DNA of 30,565 nt from Welwitschia mirabilis (Eukaryota; Gnetophyta; Gnetopsida; Welwitschiales): the NCBI GenBank assembly GCA_051453625.1, contig JBOZIK010000001.1, positions 64,066,785-64,097,349 of the forward strand, given 5' to 3'. Positions 1 to 9,915 of the stretch are shown one piece after another (the first letter of the stretch is position 1; every line of letters starts with the position of its first letter). The notes under the pieces were generated by a model. It had not been told where the DNA came from, made no database searches, and saw nothing but the letters and a program-made list of their open reading frames with translations. The translations under genes were made by a program, and so were the position numbers.

Positions 1-577
1 AAATAGATGCATAGGATAAAAATACCATATCTTATTAATTATTATGTATAAATTAGTGAATTTTTTAATAATTCTAGGATTATTTTATGAATGTGAAAAT
101 GTAAAAACTATAATTTTTATGATGGGTAATTATGTTTTTAAAAATTATTTATTAAAACACATTATAAAATAAATGTAGAAAATAATAAGCAAGTGATTTA
201 CGTTTCTGTACCTATCTATTAAAATATCTACAAACTTGAGCACTTAAGTTGTAGAAAATTAAATAAGATTTCCAAAAAATCTTAAATCATTTAAGATTTC
301 AAAGTATTTTAAAAGTTATAGTCATTTTAGTGTAGTTTAGAAGGACTATTATTTTAGAAAATTTGATAGTATTTAACCTTAAATGATTTTCTTAAAAATA
401 ATATTTTTAGAATTCCAAGATAGTTTAAGTTAGATTCTAAAAATCCTATTATGTGTCTAATTTTTAAAAAACTACTATTGTTTATTTTTTGCTTTATAAT
501 TAATTAATTATTAATTTTTAACTATTATGTATCCTTAGAGCTCAAAAATGTTATAATTAATGTTTAAAATTATTAAA
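1..577. other. AT-rich sequence, no feature seen
   Basis: Very AT-rich sequence with stops in all frames and no recognisable protein, RNA gene or repeat boundary. It may be an old extension of the repeat that lies to its right, but I could not align it. Confidence 0.5.
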
Positions 578-629
578 NNNNNNNNNNNNNNNNNNNNNNN
601 NNNNNNNNNNNNNNNNNNNNNNNNNNNNN
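578..629. other. Assembly gap (52 N)
   Basis: Run of 52 undetermined bases. The odd length suggests an estimated gap size rather than a fixed placeholder. Confidence 0.99.
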
Positions 630-1064
630 TTTTTTAGAAAATACTTCTTTTACCCTTTTTTTTTTAATCTTACTTTGAATCTATATGCTTGTAAGAGTTT
701 TTAACCTTGGTAGTTTAAGTAAGATAAATGGTTTTTAGGTTATCATTTTTTTTGACTTATATCTTGGATAAAGATTTATATATTAACAATTAAGTTTGAG
801 CTATCCTTTCTTTTTTCACTTTCTTTGCATCAATCCATAGAGATTGTCATATGAGCATAAAAGAATGTTTCTAGAATTGGCATATATCTAGGTATGTTTT
901 GATTTATTTAAGTAGATTATTGATATGTTACTTAATATATTTTGAATATTTTTATTATTATTGAAATAAAAAAATAATATTCCCTTTATTTAGATATAAA
1001 AGAGAAGAATATTTTCTTAATCTAGATTTTTATCATTATAATCTTGAATATAGAAATGTTCTTA
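630..1064. other. Unassigned AT-rich sequence left of a repeat
   Basis: No coding potential seen. On the minus strand this would be the downstream continuation of the dispersed repeat at 1065-1985. The other copy of that repeat runs into a gap (27500-27599), so the end of the repeat cannot be placed and may lie here. Confidence 0.4.
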
Positions 1065-1985
1065 AATGCTTGCTCTTTTTTATGGTTGTTCTTATAAAAT
1101 AAACCAAATGATAATTATAATTATTATAACTAGGTGAAAAATCCATTGAATAGTTATATTAGTTAGAATTATTTACTTGCATTTAAGTGCTATATTCATT
1201 AAACAAGACTAAATCAAGGTAATTCTAATAATGTTCATTCCCATACTTAGATATCATCATCAAGGTGGGTTGCATTGCACTTTCTTTATAATAATATTTT
1301 ATAAGTGGATTTAATCACCACTCTCCTATCCTACCCATATATGAACTTAGTACAACTTAATATCTAGAGCCCTTGACGTTGATGGATCATATTGCACCAT
1401 CTGGAGATACTTTAAGGAAGCAGGGGTTATTTGTAAGCATGCATCCACCTTATGTACTGCTTATCACTTGTATTGGGCATATTTTAAGGTGAAGGAAAAA
1501 CCTATGGCATTGAGCCTAGTCATATTTATATAGTTTGAAACTTGAAGTAGAACCAACTCATGTTCAAAGGGTGGTTGGATATTAAGTTGAAATGTAATTA
1601 ATTAGAGTTGTAACCTCCTATTATATTGGTTAGGTATTATTCTTAAAACTTATCTACGTATGTTGACAACAAGTTTATATCTTCTTAACTATTCATAAGA
1701 TATCTTTTATGTGATAGAAGACTAAGAAGAAATGGAGGAAATAAGCTTATAACATTGCTATTGTTTGTAACCCAAAATAATCTAGAAATTAATTATAGGT
1801 AAATATATAATAGTAATATGATTTTTCTTTCTTTTAATATAGAAATTTTAATAAATGAGTAAGTAGAATTTGGTCCTAGATTTCATTGTTTCTATTAGGT
1901 AGTAATATTAACAAAGAAAGAAAGAAAGAAAGAAAAAAGAAAAAAAAAAGTTCTTAATTAGGGTAAGGGAAGAGAGGGTATTACA
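1065..1985 (-). repeat. Dispersed repeat copy L, probable LTR beginning TGTAATACCC
   Basis: Read on the minus strand from 1985, this begins TGTAATACCC and is collinear with the plus-strand sequence from 26591, which begins TGTAACACCC. Shared words include GGGTAGGATAGGAGAG (minus strand near 1330; plus strand near 27195), GGTGYAATATGAT, CTTGATTTAG and GGTTTATTTTAT, in the same order over about 900 bp. Identity by eye is moderate. The TG start and the lack of coding sequence suggest a long terminal repeat, probably a solo copy; no PBS or internal domain was found next to it. The far end is undefined. The two copies lie in opposite orientation about 25 kb apart and are independent insertions. 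Confidence 0.75.
1912..1950 (+). repeat. (AAAG)n purine-rich microsatellite
   Basis: Run of AAAG/GAAA units that degenerates into poly-A with interspersed G. It lies inside repeat copy L, close to its TG end. The matching part of the other copy (about 26620-26640) has only a short T-rich stretch, so the microsatellite expanded after the two copies separated. Confidence 0.9.
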
Positions 1986-4599
1986 AGATATTATCCTTTA
2001 GGTTGGTTTATGATAAAGCTTACTTTTGATCTATAAAGCTTGAAATAAATCATATTAGCCCATCAAACACAAGAATATATAGATAGTTATGCAAAGAACA
2101 CATAGAGAAATCCAACTTGATAGACTAGATGAGCATAGAGATGACACTTATGAGAACATAAAATTTAATAAGAAGAAAATCAAAACATTACATGATTAAT
2201 GCATTCATAGGAAAATGTTTTGTAAAAGAGACTTGGTTTTATTATACAATATGACATTACATTTTTTTCCCTATAAAATTAATTTTAAGATGGTCAGATC
2301 CATAGATGATAAAGTAAGTGTTGTTAAATGGTGTCTTTCTTATTGAAAATTTAAAGAATCACCACCAATTCAAGATCAATGGTCATTTTTTAAAATCTTT
2401 TCATACACCTCTTTATCCTTTTATAAGTCCATGAGACTCAATGATCATAATTAATAACCTCTTTTAAGAAATAATTAATAAAGTAGTCTTTGTCTTTTTA
2501 AAGTTTGATAAACAATTTGTAAATTCTTTCAAGAAAAAGTCATCTTTATTTTTGAGGTTTTTATTTAAGTTTATAGTTATTTGAGATTTCCAATATGAAA
2601 ATCCTAAGGAAAAAGCTGATTTTTTTACTTTCATATTATAAATTAGCTTTAAGAATTTCAAAAGGATGACATTTATTCTCTATTAGGTTAATGAGCCAAT
2701 GATCCTATTTTTCTTATGTAATATTCTTGTAAGAATTCTTGAAGTTTTAAGCACACTGTTTTTGAATCATTATTATTTAATTTAGTTAACTACATCAAGG
2801 CTATGAAAGACTACTGGCAATGTAACTCTAATGATTCACTTATGATAAATTTAATTAGATTAGAGCTATAAATGCTTATGGGTAATGTAGCACTAAATTC
2901 TTCATAAACAGCATGTTAAATTTCTTAAAAAAAGATGTCATAATACTAAATGCTTGACATGATTAAATGCTTGAAGTAGTAAATCATGACTGTAGAATGA
3001 AATTAGAATAAAATTAAGGTGTAATTGAATAGATCTTTTGATGGATTTTCTTTAACAAATCAAAACTCTTTTAAATGTTGAAAGTTCACTCATAAATACT
3101 TTTCTTTATCTCTGTAGGAGATTCATAAAATTAAATAAAAATAAAAACTTAAGACATTAGCTTAGGTTTATAGGTATTTTTTATTTATAAGATGCACAAA
3201 TTCATCATTTCCATTTTTACCCACTACATTATCTTTTTTTCATTAAGCATTTCTAGCCATAAAACCCCATATTTTCCTCTTAAAAAAAACATTAGAAAGC
3301 ATACTTATGCTTCTTGTAATATAACATCTCTATTGATGTCTAAATTTAGGCCAAATTAATCTCAACCATCTGTGAAATCAAATAATATAGTGGCTATAAT
3401 TTCATACTCTTTTTATATAAATTAATCCTTAGAGTCTCTAATGCAGTTCATAATTATTTTTTTAATGATCTTTGTGATTGAGGCTTTCACTCCTATAAGA
3501 TGACATCTATCTATAAAAGAAAATTGATGCTGCCACCTAAGTTCACTGGCTTCATAACCTAGTTACATGGTCTTCATTTCTATTTCTTTCGACTACATCT
3601 AAGTAGCAGTTTTTCTATTTCAAGATAATTTTTCTTATAAAAATTAACTATATTTTATTTCTTTTTATTTTTTTTCCTTTCAATTTTTGTCACTAATTCT
3701 ATCTTCATCGTCTCTTTCTTATCTTTCTTGATCTTTCAATTTTTGTATGAAATCATAAGTGAGAGATAAGGAGCTTTTAGTAAAAAAGGCATTCCATCTC
3801 TCTTATGTCCTTTATGGACCTTACTATTTAATAATGATTAAGTTCTATCCTTAAAACTTCCTTTTGAAGGAAGAAGTCCCATATTTTAGCTTTAGAAAGT
3901 TACTTGAATTATATACGAATACCACCATGGATGATAAGGGATCTTGGGTAACTCATTCTTCTATTTATTAACATGTAAAAATTGACATTTACATCAAGCT
4001 ATTTTGGCCATCTTAGCATGATCATTTGAGCTTTATTATGCTTTTATGCATTTATTATACCTAAGACTATCTAAATATAGTTTTACTAATATTTGGCTTC
4101 CATACTATTATTTTATAAGCTTCTAATAGGATTTGAAGCATTGTAATAAAAGCTAAGGGTATAAATCCTTAAGAAGTTGGCAGCACTAGTAGACCTAATG
4201 ATGGAACTAGTTTCTTTAAACAAAAGGCCTTCAAACTTACATTATGGGATCATTCATGATTACTTGGTTACTAACTTAGCTAGACCTATTGATGACTAGA
4301 GTAGAGGAGGCTCAATTTTATACTAATTTTTAGAGGCTTTAATTATAACACTAGCTTCAATGTATAAAAGATCATTTGGTTTCACTTTTAGAGTTGTTGA
4401 AGAGTTGTGGAGTTAATTAGTTGAGGAATTAAAAATTATTACTTCATAGTTGATTTTTTCAAATTATTATAAGAACTTATATCATGTCTAGCTTTTAAGC
4501 TACCCATTTTGGGATGCGCCAGTTTTCTAAGGTTATCATGACATTTTCTTGTAGTGATTTCTATATTTTTTTTGATCTAGATTTGCTCATTTCATGTAA
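1986..4599. other. Long AT-rich intergenic stretch, no gene recognised
   Basis: About 2.6 kb with frequent stops in every frame. A 65-codon open frame on the minus strand (2464-2661) is Lys/Asn-rich, as expected by chance from this composition, and matches no family I know. Around 4150-4430 there are a few short open stretches, but they are interrupted by stops in all frames and I cannot assign them. Part of this stretch (from about 4200) may be weakly related to 17130 onward. Confidence 0.5.
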
Positions 4600-5043
4600 T
4601 AAAAGCTAGTTTTATTTTCAATTTAATTTCTTAATATCAAGTTTCTATAGTTTACCAGACTTATTATGCTTGAATAAGGTTGATGTTATTTTAAATAAAG
4701 GTACTATTATTTGTTGTCATTCTCAATCTAATTTACTGATATCAAGTGTGTCAAGTTTTTCATACTTATTATGCTTTAATAAGATTGAATTTACTTATGC
4801 ATTTGACATTTCAAGTAAATTCCTAAAGTAATCTTGATTTTTTGGTTGCTACCATTAGACGTTCTTTGGAACCAAAAATCCTACTTAACATGCTTATGAA
4901 GTAAGCTATGAGATCTAAGAAGATCTAGTGTGTTCACAAAATATTGAGCTTTATTGATTATATTTATAAATTAAGATTTAAGTAAGTATGTTACTATTTA
5001 AGATATTAGTCATCATAAGAGATGTTCATGTTGGTTCTTATGA
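4600..5043 (+). repeat. Host segment, left half, duplicated at 17480-17877
   Basis: Host DNA just left of the Athila-like insertion. It is collinear with the segment from about 17480. 4724-4750 (caatcta, then tcaagtgtg) matches 17509-17535, and 4894-4913 (ttatgaagt, then ctatgaga) matches 17682-17701. The match resumes right of the element at 15129. The two copies are clearly diverged and carry many small indels. I see no coding function in either. Confidence 0.7.
4619..4792 (+). repeat. Imperfect tandem duplication, period about 105 bp
   Basis: Two related units of about 65 bp lie at 4619-4685 and 4727-4792. Both carry atatcaagt, then acttattatgctt, then aataagrttga. The second unit is also the part that matches 17509-17575. 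Confidence 0.7.
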
Positions 5044-5048
5044 CTATG
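5044..5048 (+). repeat. Target-site duplication CTATG, left copy
   Basis: CTATG sits directly before the TGTTA that opens the left LTR. An identical CTATG follows the last base of the right LTR at 15124-15128. Five bases is the length expected for plant gypsy integrases. The paralogous unoccupied copy reads CTATC at 17872-17876. Confidence 0.9.
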
Positions 5049-6155
5049 TGTTAGGCCGTTAACTTACATGTATTTAATAGGGTATCCTGAGTTGTTTTGC
5101 AAGTAAATTAATAGATAAATGCTTAGTTCACATGATAATGAAAAACTGAGATGAAAAGAATGAAAACATATAATTTCCAGATAAATTACAAGCATTTTGT
5201 GCAGATATGGATAAATGATATTTTGGATAATGATTCCTACAAACAATAAAGTGATCGATTGATTCAAGATTAATAAAAGACCATCATTCACCTCATTCTC
5301 TAAACATCAGTAGTAGATGACATCATCAACTAATCGACAACATTTTACATGCAGTTCATAGATAGTTTAACTGAGAGTAAATAAAAACTTATAATTATTA
5401 GTCAGCACCATCTCATATATCGTTTAGATGAGCAGAAGCACAATACTATGTTCTAATCCTTTCATTGAATGTTTACCTAAGTTATTGTCACTTTATTTCA
5501 ACTTTTCTTTGCATGTTAACTAGGATTTTTTCTATACTCTTTTATTAGTTTCCCTTTATTTTTTATCTATAAATAAGGGTCTTTCCCTTGATCTCTAATC
5601 ATCTTCGATACTACCTGACATACTTATGACAGGAGATCTTAGGATCGGAGAGCCATTTTGTGATTGCAGAGAGACATTCCCTTAGTGTTGGATGGTGTTT
5701 CCTCCATTGAGGAGCAACTACTTTATAATATGAATGTTGCATGCATTTTAATATGAATTATCTTCTTTTGTATTCCATATATGAATGAACTTTTCTCTCA
5801 TAGTTTATGTTATTTAAGATTCAGTGATAGGCTTCTTTTGTTATATAGATTATGAGGGTAGCCTTTATCAAGGTTGAACTTAATTAGTTTAGATGCATCA
5901 TTATTTCTTTTCCTAGATTAGTTTTTCATAAGAATGTTTTATTTTAATTTCATGTATTGTAATTTATTTCAGTAGATTAGGATTACATAATTTTCTCTTG
6001 AAAGCAACTCTTTTATTTTCATCCTTTGGCCTTTGACAAAATTATGACATTCAGATCACTCCCATCTATACTAGTGTGTTGTATTTGTATATATTAATTA
6101 TTATTAATAGGATTTAGCTTAAGACATAAACGTTGAATAAATACGCATTGCAACA
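5049..6155 (+). repeat. Left LTR (A) of the Athila-like element
   Basis: Begins TGTTA and ends GCAACA. It aligns from end to end with the right LTR at 14017-15123, which is also 1107 bp. Over a 230-bp sample (about 5572-5800) identity by eye is near 80 percent, so the insertion is old. The LTR should carry the promoter and polyadenylation signals; a TATA box is visible at 5567. A PBS follows the end after a 3-base spacer, which marks this as the 5' LTR. Confidence 0.88.
5567..5575 (+). promoter_or_regulatory. TATA box of left LTR
   Basis: CTATAAATA, conserved at the same relative place in the middle LTR (7874-7882) and, as TTATAAATA, in the right LTR (14535-14543). Conservation in three copies supports a core promoter for the element transcript. 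Confidence 0.7.
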
Positions 6156-6158
6156 TCT

Positions 6159-6176
6159 TGGCACTATCGTTGGGGA
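6159..6176 (+). other. Primer-binding site, tRNA-Asp type (decayed)
   Basis: TGGCACTATCGTTGGGGA matches the Athila-type site TGGCGCCGTTGCCGGGGA at 12 of 18 positions. All six differences are transitions. It lies 3 bases after the LTR end. The tRNA annealed here would prime minus-strand cDNA synthesis. Confidence 0.8.
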
Positions 6177-6555
6177 AGGCTACTTGGAATTTGAGAGTTT
6201 TCATTGCTTTGGTGAATATTCTGGATGTTTGCTGTAGTAGCGGTGTACCAGTACCTGCTGTAAGCTTTTTTATTTGGTTTTTTTTCTACTAACCTCTAAC
6301 GTCCCCTTCATCGTCCAGACATCACAGTCAGATGACTGTCTTGTTTTTTGTTTTCCCTCTTTCTATGGTTTTATATGTTTTTATCATCCAGGTTATCATC
6401 CAGACAACATACAAGACATCACCTTCTTAGATAGAGTCTGAATGGTTACAATTGGAAAAAAGAAAAAATATTAGAGAGAGCGGCTATTCATTATTGAAAA
6501 TATCAGAGAAGGTTTACTAAATTTTGAAATTGAAACAAATTAAAATAATGAAGGT
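6177..6555 (+). other. Untranslated leader between PBS and gag copy 1
   Basis: About 380 bp, collinear with 8495-8874 in the middle unit (shared words: attctggatgtttg, ggtgtaccagtacct, aaaaaagaaaaaatat). No open frame is conserved. It contains the recurring word catccagac (near 6310 and 6395). Confidence 0.75.
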
Positions 6556-7134
6556 ACGCAATATTTTCAATTTCCTATAAGTTTTGATTTTAATTTTACG
6601 AAGTCTGATACTATGTCGACCTCTAACCAAAAATAAAAATAACCTGTCTCTTCAAATCCACCCCCTGTTATTAGAACCCTCACTTCTACTCCTTCTTAAC
6701 ACAATACTTGTGCTACTTTAAGAGATCTTAGTCTTTCTTAACATAATACTTGTGCTACTTTGAGAGATCTTATCACAACCAAAAAACATGAAATTCAAAA
6801 CCCTTTCAAATTACCTTCTGGTGATGATGTAAAACTTTGAAACTTAAATGCTTATCCTATTTTTAGTGGAGAAACTGATGAAGATCCTTTACAACACATT
6901 GCCGAAATCGAAGAACTTATTCTTGCATTTAGAAATGATAAGAAACAAATAAGTGATAGAACATACATGGTTATCTTTCCCATCACCTTGAGAGATAAAG
7001 CAAAACTTTAGCTTAGAACGATTCCTCATAAGAGTTTGAAATCTTAGATTTAAGTTTAAGAAGACTTCATCAAGAGATTCATGAATGAAATCACCATCTG
7101 GAAGTATAAGAAAAAAGTCACAAACTTTTAACAA
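6556..7134 (+). pseudogene. Athila-like gag, copy 1, N-terminal part, broken by stops
   Basis: The retrotransposon capsid (Gag) forms the cytoplasmic particle in which reverse transcription takes place. This copy aligns codon for codon with the open copy at 8875-9600, from its first codon (ATG there, ACG here) to the assembly gap. Over 193 codons there is no frameshift, but there are ten stops. Compared with copy 2, six are CAA to TAA, two are TGG to TAG, one is the duplicated copy of a TAA, and one is TGA with unclear ancestry. A 42-bp in-frame tandem duplication sits at about 6689-6772. The capsid core with the TYMVIF word is recognisable, and the tryptophan of the DKAKLWL-type word is a stop. 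The C-terminal part is lost in the gap. It is a dead copy. Confidence 0.85.
6689..6772 (+). repeat. 42-bp in-frame tandem duplication in gag copy 1
   Basis: Two units contain cttgtgctactttragagat with a period of 42 bp (14 codons). Gag copy 2 has one unit, encoding roughly QPNTCATLRDL. The reading frame is kept. Confidence 0.85.
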
Positions 7135-7234
7135 NNNNNNNNNNNNNNNNNNNNNNNNNNNNNNNNNNNNNNNNNNNNNNNNNNNNNNNNNNNNNNNNNN
7201 NNNNNNNNNNNNNNNNNNNNNNNNNNNNNNNNNN
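7135..7234. other. Assembly gap (100 N)
   Basis: Exactly 100 N, the usual placeholder for unknown length. It lies where gag copy 1 breaks off before the middle LTR, so the true junction is not visible. Confidence 0.99.
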
Positions 7235-7504
7235 ACATTACATCACATTTAGCTTGTTAAATGAAAAAACTATAGAAAAATGCTAGCTTTGAAAACACCA
7301 TGAATACAATAAAGATAAAAAAAAATGAGATTCTACACTTACTATTACCAACACCCATGCCTCTGGAATCTCATAAGGCTTCGAAGAAATCATGCTAAAA
7401 GGAAACTATTTCATGATTGAAAAAAAGGCAAACAATCTCATTTTTTCTAGTCATATTCTAAGAATTCCACACATTTATCACAAGCAAGGAGTAAGCACTG
7501 TAAC
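7235..7504 (+). other. Unassigned sequence before the middle LTR
   Basis: Lys-rich stretch with no family I recognise. Similarity to the outer LTRs becomes clear only from about 7505 and is arguable back to about 7400. This may be the diverged 5' portion of the middle LTR or foreign sequence joined to a truncated LTR. Confidence 0.4.
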
Positions 7505-8473
7505 TACAAATAGATAATAAAAGTTCATTTTGGATAATGATTTCCACAAGCAACAAAAAGATTTGACCGACTGAAGATTGACAAAAGTCCATCGTCCACA
7601 TAATCGTCTGGACGTCAGTGACAGACGAGAACTCTAATAGGGCGATAACAAGTTCACATGCAGTTCACAGGCAGTTAAATTGGGAGTGAACAAATATCTA
7701 ATTATCAGTCTTCGTCATCTCCTGTAAGCATCCAGACGACCAGAAGGATGACACTGTTCTCTCATGCTTTTACCAAATGTTTTCCCGAGTTGTCGCCACT
7801 TTATTGCGACTTTTCTTTACATGCTAGCTAGAGTTTTTTCTTTACTCTTCTATCAATTTATCTTCTTTTCTGTCTATAAATAAAGGTCTCCCCCTTGATC
7901 CCTAATCATCTTTGACAGTACCTAACATACTCATGACAGAATATCTTAAGACTGGAGAATCATCTTGTAATCCTAGAGAGACGTTACCTTGGTTTTGAGC
8001 GGAGTTTCCTCCATTGAGGAATGGCTACTTTGTGATACAGATGCTTTTATGCTTTTAATATGAATTATCTTCTTTTGTGTTCAATATATGCAGGAACTTA
8101 TCCATCATAGTTTATGTTATTTAAGATTCAGTAACAGGTTTCTTCTGTTATATAGATTATGAGGACAGTTTTTGTCAAGGTTGAGCTTGATTAGTTTAGG
8201 TGTATCATTATTTCTTTTTCTAGATTAGTTTTGCATAAGTATGTTTTATTGCAATGCATGTAATTTCATGCATTGTAATTTATTTCAGTAGATTAGGGTT
8301 ACACAATTTTCTCATAAAAGCAACTCTTTATTTTCCATTCTTTGGCCTTCAACAGAATTACGACATTTTGGATCACTCCCATCTATACTAGTGTGTCGTG
8401 TTTGTGCATAATATTTGTGATTAACATGATTCAGCTCAGAATGTAAAACATTACATAAATACACATAGCCACA
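7505..8473 (+). repeat. Middle LTR (B), apparently truncated at its 5' side
   Basis: Aligns with LTR A from about 5200 and LTR C from about 14180 through to the end (CCACA, 8469-8473), where a PBS follows. About the first 170 bp of the outer LTRs have no clear match here. The copy keeps more CpG than the others; for example, TCGTCTGGACGTCAG near 7605 appears as tcgtctagacattag in LTR C and tctctaaacatcag in LTR A. Confidence 0.8.
7874..7882 (+). promoter_or_regulatory. TATA box of middle LTR
   Basis: CTATAAATA, at the position equivalent to 5567 in the left LTR. Confidence 0.7.
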
Positions 8474-8476
8474 TCT

Positions 8477-8494
8477 TGATGCCATTGCTGGGGA
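8477..8494 (+). other. Primer-binding site, tRNA-Asp type, best-preserved copy
   Basis: TGATGCCATTGCTGGGGA matches TGGCGCCGTTGCCGGGGA at 14 of 18 positions. All four differences are C to T or G to A. It starts 4 bases after the LTR end. Confidence 0.85.
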
Positions 8495-8874
8495 ATGTTG
8501 CTTGGAGATCGAGAGTTGTCATTGCTTTAGTGGATATTCTGGATGTTTGTTGTAGCAACGGTGTACCAGTACCTTCTATAAGTTTTTATTTCGGTTTTTC
8601 TTTTTGCTAACCTCTAACATCTCCTTCATCCTCTAGATGTCACAGTCAAACAACTATCCCATTTCCTGCTTTTCCTCTTTCTGTGGTTGTCTGTGTTTTT
8701 GTCGTCCAAGTTATCATCCGGACGACATACATGATGACACTTTCTCAGACCCGAGACTGAATGGTTAAAATTGGAAAAAAGAAAAAATATCAGAGAGAGT
8801 GATAGTTCATTGATGAAAATATCAAAGAAGGTTTGCTAAATTTTAAAATTGAAACAAATTAAAACAACCCAGGT
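8495..8874 (+). other. Untranslated leader before gag copy 2
   Basis: Collinear with 6177-6555. No open frame is conserved between the two. It contains gtcgtcc and the palindrome-like catccggacgac near 8701-8727. Confidence 0.75.
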
Positions 8875-9600
8875 ATGCAAGATTTACCATTTCCTGTAAT
8901 TTCTGATTTTAATTCTGAAAAATCTGATACCATGTCGACCTCTAACCAAAAACAAAAACAACCTATCTCTTCAAATCCACCCCCTGTCATTGGAACCCTT
9001 ACTTCTACTCCTTCTCAACCTAATACTTGTGCTACTTTAAGAGATCTCATAGCAAACAAAAAACTTAAAGTCCAAAATCCTTTCGACTTACATGTCCGTA
9101 ATGATGTAGAACTTAAAAAATTGAATGCTCATCCTACCTTTAGTGGAGAACCTAATGAATACCCTTTACAACACATCGTCAACATTAAACAACTTATCCT
9201 TATGTCTGGAAATGGTAAAAAAGGAATAAGAGAAAGAACCTATATGGTTATCTTTCCCATGACCTTGAGAGATAAAGTAAAACTTTGGCTTAGAACGATT
9301 CTCCATAAGAGCCTGAAATCTTGGAGTCAAGTTCAAGAAGCCTTCATCAAAAGATTCATGAGAGAGACCACCATCCAAAAGCATAAGAAAGAAGTCACAA
9401 ACTTCCAACAATTTCCTAACGAAGACTATGCCTCTACCTATGAGCAATTATTTGTTGCTTTACATTCAAATCCTATAGATGCCTTTTCAGAGGTAGAGTT
9501 AATTGACTATTTCTATAGTGGATTAAATAGTCATACCAAGAAACTTGTAGATTTCTCTTGTGGAGGCAACCTCTTAAACCAAATCTTAGGAGATGCTTGA
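8875..9600 (+). CDS. Athila-like Gag capsid, open 241-codon remnant
   Basis: Longest open frame in the window. It encodes the retrotransposon Gag, which assembles the cytoplasmic virus-like particle. A Ser/Thr/Pro/Gln-rich N-terminal tail (residues 1-70) is followed by a capsid domain (about 80-235) of the Retrotrans_gag type: HPTFSGEPNEYPLQHI near 107, LRDKVKLWL near 131, a FIKRF word near 157, and FYSGLNSHTKKLVDFSCGG near 212. The last of these is the Athila hallmark at the end of the capsid. The ATG at 8875 was chosen because copy 1 aligns to it (ACG there). The frame ends at a TGA that replaces a probable Trp (DA-stop-KVLKYL); the same frame then continues, so the native protein was longer. 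It is unlikely to be active but is the best-preserved gene here. Confidence 0.85.
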   Translation: MQDLPFPVISDFNSEKSDTMSTSNQKQKQPISSNPPPVIGTLTSTPSQPNTCATLRDLIANKKLKVQNPFDLHVRNDVELKKLNAHPTFSGEPNEYPLQHIVNIKQLILMSGNGKKGIRERTYMVIFPMTLRDKVKLWLRTILHKSLKSWSQVQEAFIKRFMRETTIQKHKKEVTNFQQFPNEDYASTYEQLFVALHSNPIDAFSEVELIDYFYSGLNSHTKKLVDFSCGGNLLNQILGDA

Positions 9601-9915
9601 AAGGTGTTAAAATATTTAGTGAAAGTAAGTCAAACTTCGCCTAAACCCTCCTCTAGAGAAAACTGAATAGTAGGCCAAATCATTAAGGATCTAAAAGAAG
9701 TCAAACATGAGAAGACTGAAATCAAAATAAAAAATGAACTAACTAGCATTATTAAGAATTTTACTTCTACCTTAGAGAAACATACCCAAATGATCCTTAA
9801 TGCTAAAGTGGCAACTGAGAAGAGTGAAGTTATTATTCCAACATTTGATTTGTGTAAAGATAGTTACCATGTCACAAAAGGTTGCCCTTTACTTTCTACT
9901 TTCAAAGAGAGAATC
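9601..9915 (+). pseudogene. Gag copy 2, C-terminal part with damaged zinc knuckle
   Basis: Continues the frame of the 8875 gag past its TGA, with one further TGA at 9664-9666. It encodes a Lys/Glu-rich, probably helical stretch and then, at 9844-9885, a CCHC-like zinc knuckle with the residues F-x2-C-x4-H-x4-C. The first Cys of the expected C-x2-C-x4-H-x4-C pattern is Phe (TTT). In intact relatives this knuckle binds the element RNA for packaging. The frame closes soon after 9915, and the likely continuation is in another frame. Confidence 0.75.

Noticed and set aside
2464-2661. 65-codon minus-strand open frame
   Set aside because: Lys/Asn/Phe-rich composition expected from AT-rich DNA, no motif, and no similarity to nearby elements. 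Treated as chance.
4150-4430. Possible coding remnant (short open pieces such as ELVSLNKRPSNLHYG)
   Set aside because: Stops occur in every frame within about 40 codons and I know no family that matches. A translated database search would decide.
5064-5291. 75-codon minus-strand open frame with hydrophobic stretches
   Set aside because: Lies wholly inside the left LTR, antisense to it; the other LTR copies do not keep it open.
6889-7134. Minus-strand open frame opposite gag copy 1, with a similar one opposite gag copy 2 (9166-9447)
   Set aside because: Antisense shadows of the gag codons. Their mutual similarity simply reflects the homologous gag copies.
7235-7504. Possible coding fragment before the middle LTR
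   Set aside because: A frame of about 50 codons contains a stop and matches nothing I know; part of it may be diverged LTR.
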